DNA of 64,000 nt from Nitrospirota bacterium. GTDB taxonomy: Bacteria; Nitrospirota; Nitrospiria; Nitrospirales; Nitrospiraceae. A program made the translations under genes and the position numbers. The notes under the pieces are model-generated. The model had not been told where the DNA came from, made no database searches, and saw only the letters and a program-made list of their open reading frames with translations. The DNA is taken from positions 62,001-126,000 of the forward strand of contig JBFMAX010000011.1 of NCBI GenBank assembly GCA_040755395.1, in the 5' to 3' direction. Positions within the stretch are counted from its first letter, which is position 1. Every line of letters starts with the position of its first letter. Positions 1-7,558 of this stretch are shown one piece after another.

Positions 1-98
1 GGTTCTGCGGCAACGGCCCATCCGACCAACGCCAAGAACGCGAGCACCGCCGACCCTCGACCCACCTTCCGTTCTCCGGATTCAACTTCCGAACGCAT
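1..98 (-). CDS. N-terminus of an exported protein, cut by the window edge
   Basis: An ATG on the minus strand at 96-98 follows a strong ribosome binding site (AAGGAGGGGG). It opens a frame of about 32 codons that runs off the left end. The visible residues have a charged start, then a hydrophobic stretch (about residues 17-30) ending in Ala-Ala-Glu, which looks like a signal peptide. The mature protein lies outside the window, so the function cannot be named. Confidence 0.55.
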   Translation of the reverse strand, partial: MRSEVESGERKVGRGSAVLAFLALVGWAVAAE

Positions 99-168
99 GA
101 ACCCCCTCCTTGCGAGAACAATGCATAGGTGGAAGGCATTGTAAGGAAAGGCCAAAGGTTTTTGCAAT

Positions 169-358
169 CTAGGAGCCTGTCCGACATTACCGTTCGTCGC
201 GAGGCGAAGGAGGCGTGAGCAGATGCGCGGCCGCAGGACCCGAAAAACCGGAGGCGTATTCGCTGGAATACGTTGAGGATTTTTCGGGGCCGAGAACAAA
301 GCAGATGCTCCTGCATCGTTCGCCATAGCAGAATGGGTAATGTCGGACAGGCTCCTAG
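169..358. mobile_element. 190-bp foldback MITE-like element, copy A
   Basis: Both ends carry the perfect 19-bp inverted repeat CTAGGAGCCTGTCCGACAT (169-187 and, inverted, 340-358). The interior folds on itself and has a central hairpin GTATTC-GCTG-GAATAC. A second copy of identical length lies at 26360-26549, about 88% identical by hand count. No coding frame is evident inside, so it would be non-autonomous. The CTAG at each end could be part of the repeat or a target duplication. Its right end supplies the stop codon of the maf gene. Confidence 0.8.
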
Positions 359-987
359 TCCGCGAAGCGCCCCCAATTGGGGTAGGGTTTCGTCCGATAC
401 AAGATCTCGACATCGACCGGCACTTCGACCCCATAAGCTCCGAGGCGATCAGCCACCAGCCGTAACGGCAATCCCACCGCTGCGGTATAATCGCCGGAGA
501 TTTCTGCAATCAGCCGGCTTCCTTCGCCTTGAATGGAATAGGCGCCGGCCTTCCCCAGACTTTCGCCGGTGTCGAGGTAGCGTTCGATCTCTTCGGCTCC
601 GAAATTCCTCATCCAGACCCGCACGCTCGTTTCAACCACTTCATCAACGCCGTCGCAGAGCCGCCTGCAAGCGACCGCGGTATGGATCACATGTTCGCGG
701 CCGGACAGGCGCCGGAGCATGGCGCGAGCTTCCGGCAGATCGACCGGCTTGCCCAGCACCGCGCCGTCCAGGTCGATCAGCGTGTCACAGCCGAGGACCA
801 GCGAGTCGGAAAAGCGAACGGCGCACGCCTGCGCCTTACCCCGGGCGAATTCCTTCGCCATGGCTTCGGCGCGCACACCGAGGCGCACGTGTTCTTGAAA
901 CGACGGCGGCTCGACCTTGAACGGAACTTGGAGAAGGCTCAGGAGTTCCGCCCTGCGGGGAGAGGTTGACGCGAGGATCAGCGGCAT
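355..987 (-). CDS. maf: Maf-like nucleoside triphosphate pyrophosphatase
   Basis: The 210-residue product begins MPLILASTSPRRAELL, the Maf/HAM1-fold start with the S-x-S/T-P-R-R phosphate-binding motif. It continues with the family's DTLIDLDG and GKP segments and the SIQGEGSRLI region. Maf proteins hydrolyse non-canonical or modified nucleotides (dTTP/UTP or m7GTP, depending on subfamily) and were first linked to septum inhibition. It is the last gene of a minus-strand operon, starting 3 bp after the stop of the dihydrouridine synthase. Length is normal. The TAG stop (355-357) lies inside the terminal repeat of the 190-bp element, so the last residues may have been altered by its insertion. 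Confidence 0.9.
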   Translation of the reverse strand: MPLILASTSPRRAELLSLLQVPFKVEPPSFQEHVRLGVRAEAMAKEFARGKAQACAVRFSDSLVLGCDTLIDLDGAVLGKPVDLPEARAMLRRLSGREHVIHTAVACRRLCDGVDEVVETSVRVWMRNFGAEEIERYLDTGESLGKAGAYSIQGEGSRLIAEISGDYTAAVGLPLRLVADRLGAYGVEVPVDVEILYRTKPYPNWGRFAD

Positions 988-990
988 GCG

Positions 991-2175
991 TCAGGTGGCC
1001 GAGAGTACGGGAGAAGATCTCGCGTGTACCCAGGAATCGGACCGAGAATCGCGGCCGACGCATGCCGCTGGCGCGAACTCGGCGACGATCCGCTCCACAT
1101 CGGCCGGACTGGATGCCTGGAACATCTTCGCCCGCATCGCGGCGGCACCGGGGAAGCCTTTGCAATACCAGCCCAGGTGCTTGCGCATGCGTCGAAACTG
1201 CTCGGACCCGCATAGCGCGTGGAACTGGCGGGCATGGGCCATCATTACCCGAAACCGCTCGTCCACACTCATTGCGACATCGAGCGCGCCGGGAAGCAGG
1301 TCATTTCCGTCCCTCTCGGACCAGATCTTGCGTTTCACAAAGTCCTTCGTGCGGAACAACCAGGGCCCGCCCAAGGCTCCTCTCCCGATCAGCACGCCGT
1401 GCACTCCGCTCTCGCGCACGCGTCGGACGACGTGCTGCATGGACATGACGTCGCCGTTTCCCAGAAGTAGCGTTCCGCTTCCGGACACGATCCGTGCGGC
1501 CTTGGCAATGGCATTCCAGTCCGCTTCGCCGCGATACATCTGCCGCAGCGTCCGACCGTGAACGGAAATGACCGCCGGCCGCTCTTCCAACAGATCGGCG
1601 ATCCAGTCTTCGACCACCACGCAGTCATAGCCCAGGCGTGTCTTCACCGAAAGCGGAATGACCCGGCGAGGAACCGTCGGACGCCCGTTTCTGGCAACAT
1701 TCATCTTTCTGAGCAATTCCGCGCGAGCCGGTTTGAGTCCCGCCCCCTCTGGCGTCTGACCTGCCGACCAGTCCAGAATGCCCTGCCGCGCGGCGCGGAC
1801 AACGGCGCGAGCGAGCTCCGGCGTGCGGATCAATCCTGCGCCGGAGCCCGAAGAGGCGACATTGCGCGAAGGACAGCCCATGTTGATGTCGAGCCCGTCG
1901 AATCCGAGCTCGCACACCGCATGCGCAGCGACATAAAACAGCTCGGGGTCCTTGCCGTACAGTTGCGCCACGATCGGCCGCTCGACTTCGCTGTAGAGGA
2001 GCGAATCCACCAAGCAATCAGGCCCCCTGCAGATGTCATTGACATGCGTGAACTCCGTGAAGATGACATCGGGACGCCCCTGTGTCGCGACCAGCCTCCT
2101 GAAGGTCGCATCTGTCACGCCGTCCATGGGAGCCAGCCCGATGATCGGCTGGGGAAGCGAATCCCAGAAACTCAT
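991..2175 (-). CDS. dus: tRNA-dihydrouridine synthase
   Basis: The 394-residue protein has the Dus TIM-barrel pattern: LAPMDGVTDATFRRL at the N-terminus (FMN binding), DINMGCPSRNV (family motif with the catalytic Cys), PLSVKTRLGYD, ISVHGRTLRQMY and the GNGDV and GVLIGRGALGGPW phosphate-binding segments. Dus enzymes reduce specific uridines in tRNA D-loops using FMN and NADPH. The family is certain; the DusA/B/C subtype is not. The ATG overlaps the stop of the upstream MNIO-like gene by 4 bp, so the two are translationally coupled. The C-terminal 20 or so residues look unlike the family and may be a poorly conserved tail. Confidence 0.92.
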   Translation of the reverse strand: MSFWDSLPQPIIGLAPMDGVTDATFRRLVATQGRPDVIFTEFTHVNDICRGPDCLVDSLLYSEVERPIVAQLYGKDPELFYVAAHAVCELGFDGLDINMGCPSRNVASSGSGAGLIRTPELARAVVRAARQGILDWSAGQTPEGAGLKPARAELLRKMNVARNGRPTVPRRVIPLSVKTRLGYDCVVVEDWIADLLEERPAVISVHGRTLRQMYRGEADWNAIAKAARIVSGSGTLLLGNGDVMSMQHVVRRVRESGVHGVLIGRGALGGPWLFRTKDFVKRKIWSERDGNDLLPGALDVAMSVDERFRVMMAHARQFHALCGSEQFRRMRKHLGWYCKGFPGAAAMRAKMFQASSPADVERIVAEFAPAACVGRDSRSDSWVHARSSPVLSAT

Positions 2176-3635
2176 GCCTTCACCCCGTCTTCCGTCACCG
2201 GCTCGTTGGCAATCTGATAGGCAGTCCGCAGACCCTCAGCCTCGCGCTCTGCAGTCGGAACTGCGGAGGGAAGCCGGTCTCGGACAAATTCGACAAACCG
2301 CTCGATCTTCAGCAGAAAGAAATCATACGGAACCGTCGCCGGGCGGGGCGTTCGAAACCAGTGGAACACGAACTCCTCAAGCTCGACGCCCTGTCCATCC
2401 AGCAGCTGATGGGTCTCCGGAAACATGTCGCGCAGATCTCCACCCCAACGAAGAATCTCGTTCGGCAGATACCTGCGCCGATAGCGGTCCACGCCGTCGT
2501 GATCCCCGACCAGACACAGCGATTCCGCCGCAAGTTGATCGGCGACGCCCGAAACGATCCCGACATATCGCGCGTAGTCGAGAAGGAGCCGGGTTTTCTC
2601 GGTCTGGCAGCAAGACACCGCCGGACTTTGGCTCTCGAACGTTGCCCCACGCTCATGCTCGGAGGGCGGCGTGCTCCGCTGGTCGAAGGCCCTGTTAAAC
2701 TCTTTTCGGAACCGCCGATATTCCCGGATGGTCTGCGGAATCGGCTTATTGTCGACCTCCAGGGCGATCCCTCTGAGATGGACCAGGTCAGGGCGCGCCA
2801 ACACCTGCGCGAGCAAGTCGAACAGCATATCCGGGATCGGCGCCGCATGGTCGTCGAGCAGATACGGAGGGGTTGCGCCGTCCGTTGCTTCGCCTTCACC
2901 CTCCGCCGAGAGACCGGCCACGTGAATTTCCACCACACGCTCGACCGGGAACATGTCCAGGAAGTCCTCTGCGAATCGCTCCACATTCGAACGTCGCCAC
3001 GCGCCCGAATACCGGTAGACCGTCCAGAGGTGGCCGATGTCGAGCACCAGGCCGCAGGCCGTGCGATCGGCGATCAGTCGAAAGAACCGCGCAATCGGAA
3101 GCGCCCCGAACCCGAAGTAGGTGAGCGGAGGCATCTCCAGCAGAAAGAGCGGCCCCATACCTCTGGTCATCTCGCAGTGCTCGTCGAGATATCGCTGAAC
3201 CCGCGTGATGTGCTCGGCGGTCACCGCCGCGCTGGTCTCGGTGAACAGAGGCGGCAGATAGGTGCCGAAGGCATAGCCCGCCATTTGCTTGCTCGCGCAT
3301 TCGTGAGTCATCCAATAGCTGCCCAGCGTCCGTAGGTGCGCCACCGCCGCCTCCAGTTCCAGCCTATAGGGATACTTCTCACACCAATCCGGCTGCGTGA
3401 CCCACAACCCTTCCCCATGATAAGCCAGACCGACCGACGGCAGTCGGCGCCTGACCGCGGCGAGCGCCGAGTCATTCGCTTTGAAGAGCTCCACAAAGCC
3501 CAGGTCCGGCGGGTAGCCGTCCAAGGCCTCGAGCAGTTCACCCACGTCGGGACAATACACATCCGCCGAGAGGCCGAACCCGTGCATCGGGATCGCGGTG
3601 ATGCGTTTCAAGAATTCCTGGTCAACTGCGCCCAT
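2172..3635 (-). CDS. DUF692/MNIO-family (multinuclear non-heme iron oxidase-like) protein with extra C-terminal domain
   Basis: From the ATG at 3635 (487 aa) the first 320 residues follow the DUF692 barrel. Candidate metal ligands are H73 (YHGEG), H111 (MTHEC), E167 (LLEMPP), D199/H202 (LDIGHLW), H238 (EIHVAGL), D261 or D262 with H263 (LLDDHAAP) and E293 (ALEVDNKP). Known members (MbnB, TglH, ChrH, BufB) modify Cys- or Asp-containing peptides with an iron cluster and usually need a partner protein. Here no short precursor gene is adjacent. Residues about 320-487 form an extra domain I cannot name; a fused partner is possible. The frame stays open upstream to 3728, so the start is uncertain. 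The gene is coupled to dus by a 4-bp overlap. Confidence 0.72.
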   Translation of the reverse strand: MGAVDQEFLKRITAIPMHGFGLSADVYCPDVGELLEALDGYPPDLGFVELFKANDSALAAVRRRLPSVGLAYHGEGLWVTQPDWCEKYPYRLELEAAVAHLRTLGSYWMTHECASKQMAGYAFGTYLPPLFTETSAAVTAEHITRVQRYLDEHCEMTRGMGPLFLLEMPPLTYFGFGALPIARFFRLIADRTACGLVLDIGHLWTVYRYSGAWRRSNVERFAEDFLDMFPVERVVEIHVAGLSAEGEGEATDGATPPYLLDDHAAPIPDMLFDLLAQVLARPDLVHLRGIALEVDNKPIPQTIREYRRFRKEFNRAFDQRSTPPSEHERGATFESQSPAVSCCQTEKTRLLLDYARYVGIVSGVADQLAAESLCLVGDHDGVDRYRRRYLPNEILRWGGDLRDMFPETHQLLDGQGVELEEFVFHWFRTPRPATVPYDFFLLKIERFVEFVRDRLPSAVPTAEREAEGLRTAYQIANEPVTEDGVKA

Positions 3636-3818
3636 TATCCCTATACTCGATTGAACCGGGAACACGAAGCCGCCGGGACGCCAGTCTAATCGGCCGAGGG
3701 CCTCCCTGGCAAGGGAACGACGCAGCATTCCGCGGAGTTCCTGTCTGCTATACTTCCTGTGCGTTGCGCTCCCGGAACCTCGAACGCCACGTAAACCGCT
3801 TGATCGATTGAGGTCGCG

Positions 3819-4586
3819 ATGAGAGGCACCGGGGACAAGGCTCGCGACGCCGCATCCGACTATTCGTCAGCAATGGTAGCCCAGATGATGACACCCGGCG
3901 TCATTCAAATTCCGGGCGATGTGCTAGTCAGCGAAGCCGCGCTGGTCATGCAACGCGAACAGGTGCCGTGCCTCCTGGTAAAAGACACCGAGACCTTGAT
4001 CGGCATCGTCACCCCGAGCGACATCGTCAAGAAAGTCGTCGCACAAGGGTTGGAGCCTCACAACATCGAGGCCCGCGCGATCATGTCCAGACCGGTCCGC
4101 TCGATCGAATTCGACCGCCCCATCGAAGAAGCCACGACGCTCATGGCTTCGACCGGAGTGCCGTTGCTGATCGTCACCCACCAGGATCAACCCGTGGGAA
4201 TTTTGACGGCCCATGACCTTGTGTTCCGGCCCAAGCGATGCCACACGCAGATTCCCGCTTTCGTCCGCACCTCCGACGGGCGCGAGCGGGGCGCCGATCA
4301 CAAGGCCACGATCACCCAGTTGAGCCACGCGGGCGCGTTCGTCGAAACGTCGAGTCTGTTGCTGCCCGGGACGGACGTCACGCTTTCGTTCTCCCTGCCC
4401 GGCTCGAGGGTTCCCATCCACGTGAACGGCGCGGTCGTCGCAAGCTATCAACCGCCCCATCAGTCCGAGGGCGAACGGCACCGTCGGCCTCCCGGGGTGG
4501 AAATTCAGTTCACCGCTCTGTCCGACGAAGACCAATCGCGTATCAGCGCATGGGCCGTCCAGAATCTCTACAAGAAATCCTGCTAG
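3819..4586 (+). CDS. CBS-pair protein fused to a C-terminal PilZ-like domain
   Basis: The 255-residue protein has two CBS motifs in tandem (residues about 22-140; MMTPGVIQIP, LIGIVTPSDIV, IMSRPVRSIEF, VGILTAHDLVF), a fold that binds adenine nucleotides. Residues about 145-250 resemble PilZ: a basic start (KRCHTQIPAF), an LSHAGAFVE turn where canonical PilZ has DxSxxG, and a terminal helix. The Asp of the DxSxxG motif is Gln here, so cyclic-di-GMP binding is not assured. No membrane segment is visible. The gene is divergent from the MNIO-like gene. Inference: a cytoplasmic regulator that combines adenylate sensing with a PilZ output. Confidence 0.75.
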   Translation: MRGTGDKARDAASDYSSAMVAQMMTPGVIQIPGDVLVSEAALVMQREQVPCLLVKDTETLIGIVTPSDIVKKVVAQGLEPHNIEARAIMSRPVRSIEFDRPIEEATTLMASTGVPLLIVTHQDQPVGILTAHDLVFRPKRCHTQIPAFVRTSDGRERGADHKATITQLSHAGAFVETSSLLLPGTDVTLSFSLPGSRVPIHVNGAVVASYQPPHQSEGERHRRPPGVEIQFTALSDEDQSRISAWAVQNLYKKSC

Positions 4587-4695
4587 GGTCAGCGGTCCTC
4601 CCCACGTTGGCCTTTTGACCAGCCGCCGACTGCTTGGTAGAATTCGCGCTCTGCGTCGGTCTTGCTGTTTCTTCCAACGCAAAGGAACCAAATCG

Positions 4696-5757
4696 ATGGC
4701 GCAAACCCGAAGCCGCCCGACTCCGACCAAAGAAGAGGTCCTGGCCCAGGTGCACAGCCTGCTGGACGGACCGGACGACGACCTGTCCAGCGTCCTGATG
4801 AAAGAAATCCTGGTGGGCGTCCTGCGGCTGCGCGAATCCCGCCTGGATCTGCTCGATCTCAAGATCGTCAACCGGGCGATGAAAGAGCTTCGCCACGCCT
4901 TTGGCGTGTTCCAGGCCTATCGCGACCGCCCGAAGATCAGCATCTTCGGTTCGGCCCGTACTCAACCGGACGATCCCAACTACCAACTGGCGTACCGATT
5001 CGCCCGCCTGATCGTGCAACACGGCTTCATGGTGATCACCGGAGGGGCTGACGGCATTATGCGGGCCTGTCAGGAAGGAGCCGGCCGGGAGAACAGTTTC
5101 GGAGTCAATATCCTGTTGCCGTTCGAACAGGGACCGAACGCCGTGATCGCCGACGATCCGAAGCTCATCACGTTCAAGTATTTCTTCACGCGGAAGCTCA
5201 CCTTTCAGAAGGAAGCGAACGCGATTGCGTTGTTCCCAGGCGGCTTTGGCACGCACGATGAAGGCTTCGAAATCCTGACCTTGACGCAGACCGGCAAAAG
5301 CGACCCTCAGCCGATCGTCTGCCTTCAGGCGCCGGGGTGCGACTATTGGAATCATTGGTACGACTTCATCGCCGACCAGTTGTTGGGGCGCGGCCTCATC
5401 AACCAGGAGGATCTGAGCCTGTTCAAAATCTTCGACAGCGAGCAAAAAGCGGTGGCGGAAATCCTGACGTTCTATCGCCGTTATCACTCCATCCGGTTCG
5501 TAGGTCGTCAGTTGGCCATGCGCCTGAAGCATCCGCTCTCCGATGTACAGGTGGCCGACGTGAACGACCGTTTCAAGGACCTGCTGACAGAAGGTGTATT
5601 CGAACAGCGGGGTCCTCTCCCGGAGGAACTCGACGAGCCGGCCGTGAAGGACCTGCCTCGCCTGGTGTTTCTCTTCAACCGAAGGAGCGCCGGCCGGCTT
5701 CGCCAACTCATCGACCATCTGAATACGTTGCCGGGGCCGGTGCTCCCGGCCGAGTGA
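4696..5757 (+). CDS. LOG-family (TIGR00730-like) protein
   Basis: The ATG at 4696 gives 353 residues. The central Rossmann domain has ISIFGSARTQPDDP, VITGGADGIMRACQEGA and the diagnostic PGGFGTHDEGFEILTLTQTGK-type motif (PGGxGTxxE). Family members cleave nucleoside 5'-monophosphates (cytokinin-releasing phosphoribohydrolase) and are often misannotated as lysine decarboxylases. N- and C-terminal extensions (about 90 and 100 residues) make it longer than the plain LOG fold of about 190 aa, as in the longer PpnN-like bacterial proteins. An in-frame upstream start (4615) is possible but lies close behind the preceding gene. Confidence 0.8.
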   Translation: MAQTRSRPTPTKEEVLAQVHSLLDGPDDDLSSVLMKEILVGVLRLRESRLDLLDLKIVNRAMKELRHAFGVFQAYRDRPKISIFGSARTQPDDPNYQLAYRFARLIVQHGFMVITGGADGIMRACQEGAGRENSFGVNILLPFEQGPNAVIADDPKLITFKYFFTRKLTFQKEANAIALFPGGFGTHDEGFEILTLTQTGKSDPQPIVCLQAPGCDYWNHWYDFIADQLLGRGLINQEDLSLFKIFDSEQKAVAEILTFYRRYHSIRFVGRQLAMRLKHPLSDVQVADVNDRFKDLLTEGVFEQRGPLPEELDEPAVKDLPRLVFLFNRRSAGRLRQLIDHLNTLPGPVLPAE

Positions 5758-5836
5758 CCCCGGCGCCGCTCCTCCCGCGTTCCCGTCGAAAGACTCTTTG
5801 GCCTCCGTCGCCAGACATGGTATTCTGTGACGCGAA

Positions 5837-6736
5837 ATGTCGGGCCTGTCTCGCCACAGATCGGACCAGCCGCCCAGCCTGGTGCTCTATCATGCGGAAT
5901 GCGCGGACGGATTCGGCGCGGCCTGGGCCATTTGGAAGCGCTTTCCCTCGGCGCAATTCATCGCCGTCAAGCACGGCGACCCTCCGCCCGGCAACCTGGC
6001 CGGCCAACGGATCGTCATCGTGGATTTCAGCTACTCGAGACCGATTCTCGAGAACATGGCCCGCGAGGCCTCCCGCTTGCTGGTGCTCGATCATCACATC
6101 ACCGCCGAGAAAGCGCTGGCCGGGCTGCCTTATGCCTATTTTGACCTCAAGAAGTCGGGAGCCGTGCTGGCATGGGAGTGGGCCCACGACGAGCCGGCCC
6201 CTTGGCTGCTGGAATACATCCAGGACAAGGACCTGTGGCAGTGGGCGCTGCCGGGCAGCCGGGAAATCAATGCCGCGCTCGCATCGTACCCCTTCGATTT
6301 CAAACTCTGGGATTCATTTCGACAGAAAGAACTCGAACAGGAAGGTCGTGCGATTCTCCGGTACGAAAATGAGCTGGTCGGCAAGCTCGCGGCGCACGCG
6401 ACCATGGTCTCGTTCCAGGGCGAAGTCGTCCCTGCCGTACAGAGCCCGGTCTTGACCAGCCAGATCGGCGAACGGCTCTCGCCTCACTATCCCTTCTGCA
6501 TTATCTGGCACGACAAGAACGGCCGCCGTTACTACAGCCTGCGCTCCCGCGAAGACGGGACCGATGTGGGCGGCATCGCGGCCGCGTTCGGGGGGGGCGG
6601 CCATACCCACGCCGCCGGGTTTTCGGTCCCCTTGCCTCCGGACGCCCCGTCGCCGCTAGCTCCGCTTGAGCGTGTCGCGGGCGAGAGGCGAGAGACGAGG
6701 GACGAGGGGCAAAACTCCCAGAACATGCCGACCTGA
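5837..6736 (+). CDS. DHH-family phosphoesterase
   Basis: The 299-residue product carries the DHH signature as LVLDHHITAE, an upstream HAECADGFGAAWA motif (metal-binding H and D), VDFSYSR, and the DHHA1 motif GGGGHTHAAGFSVP near the C-terminus. These proteins are Mn-dependent nucleases or phosphatases of the NrnA/RecJ class; the exact substrate is not clear. The last 20 or so residues (after PLAPLERVAG) are written by the left arm of the intergenic quasi-palindrome at 6676-6791, so the native C-terminus was probably different. The rhomboid gene follows 58 bp downstream. Confidence 0.8.
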   Translation: MSGLSRHRSDQPPSLVLYHAECADGFGAAWAIWKRFPSAQFIAVKHGDPPPGNLAGQRIVIVDFSYSRPILENMAREASRLLVLDHHITAEKALAGLPYAYFDLKKSGAVLAWEWAHDEPAPWLLEYIQDKDLWQWALPGSREINAALASYPFDFKLWDSFRQKELEQEGRAILRYENELVGKLAAHATMVSFQGEVVPAVQSPVLTSQIGERLSPHYPFCIIWHDKNGRRYYSLRSREDGTDVGGIAAAFGGGGHTHAAGFSVPLPPDAPSPLAPLERVAGERRETRDEGQNSQNMPT

Positions 6737-6791
6737 GTCCATGACTGCACTGGATCACCCCTCGCCCCGAGCCTCTCGTCTCTGACCCGCG
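6676..6791. repeat. Intergenic quasi-palindrome of GAGGCGAGAG/ACGAGGG words
   Basis: The left arm (6676-6710) is made of reiterated purine-rich words (gcgagaggcgagagacgag, then ggacgagggg). The right arm (6758-6791) holds the same vocabulary in inverted order. The arms are imperfect and scrambled rather than exactly complementary. The left arm lies within the end of the DHH gene and the right arm directly precedes the rhomboid ATG. Similar structures occur in other gaps of this window. Confidence 0.65.
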
Positions 6792-6794
6792 ACC

Positions 6795-7517
6795 ATGATC
6801 CCGCTGCACGACGACAATCCTACCGAAATCACGCCGATCATCACGGTGTCGCTTATCGCCGCCTGTGTATTGGTGTTCCTCTACCAAGCCTCCCTGCCGG
6901 CCGGCCCGGGAGAGGCCTTCATCTACGCGTACGGCGCTATTCCGGCTGCGGTGTTCGGCCGCGCTTCGCTTCCGCCGGACGTGGCGGCCATCCCTCCTTC
7001 GCTCTCGCTCCTGACCAGCATGTTCCTGCACGGAGGGTGGATGCATCTGATCGGCAACATGCTGTATCTGTGGATCTTCGGCAATAACGTCGAAGACGTC
7101 ATGGGACACGTCCGGTTCGCGATCTTCTACGTGACCTGCGGGGTTCTCGCCGCCGTGAGCCACGCGCTGACCGATCCGTCTTCCACCATCCCGATGGTCG
7201 GCGCCAGCGGGGCGATTTCCGGCGTGTTGGGCGCCTACCTGCTTTTGTTCCCCCGCGCGCAGGTGCTGGTGCTCATTCCGCTGGGGTTGTTCTCACGCAT
7301 GATGTACGTGCCGGCGGGGTTCGTCCTCGGCTTTTGGTTTGTGATGCAGGCGCTGAGCGGCTGGTTCAGCCTCGGACGGCAGGGCGGCGGGGTCGCCTTC
7401 TTCGCCCACATCGGCGGGTTTCTCGCGGGCATGGCCCTGATTGGAATTTTCAAACGTCGGGATGTCCGGTTGTTTGCCCCGCGCCGGCATCGATCCTGGC
7501 GGTATGAAGACTGGTGA
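6795..7517 (+). CDS. Rhomboid-family intramembrane serine protease
   Basis: The 240-residue polytopic membrane protein starts MIPLHDDNPTE, as many bacterial rhomboids do. It has the catalytic Ser in GASGAISG and the catalytic His in AHIGGFLAG, the dyad of the family, plus the upstream HGGWMHLIGNMLYLWIFG motif in the first transmembrane region. Six hydrophobic segments are visible. Such proteases cut membrane proteins within or near the bilayer; the substrate here is unknown. The insertion between helices 1 and 2 (about residues 33-65) is typical of the DUF-rich environmental family. Confidence 0.9.
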   Translation: MIPLHDDNPTEITPIITVSLIAACVLVFLYQASLPAGPGEAFIYAYGAIPAAVFGRASLPPDVAAIPPSLSLLTSMFLHGGWMHLIGNMLYLWIFGNNVEDVMGHVRFAIFYVTCGVLAAVSHALTDPSSTIPMVGASGAISGVLGAYLLLFPRAQVLVLIPLGLFSRMMYVPAGFVLGFWFVMQALSGWFSLGRQGGGVAFFAHIGGFLAGMALIGIFKRRDVRLFAPRRHRSWRYEDW

Positions 7518-7558
7518 GCGGAAGGGAAATCCGATGAGCGCGCCCGCCGCTCATGGCC

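Noticed and set aside
273-920. A frame of 215 codons on the plus strand over maf and the foldback element
   Set aside because: It starts within the mobile element and is very Arg-rich; maf is the real gene.
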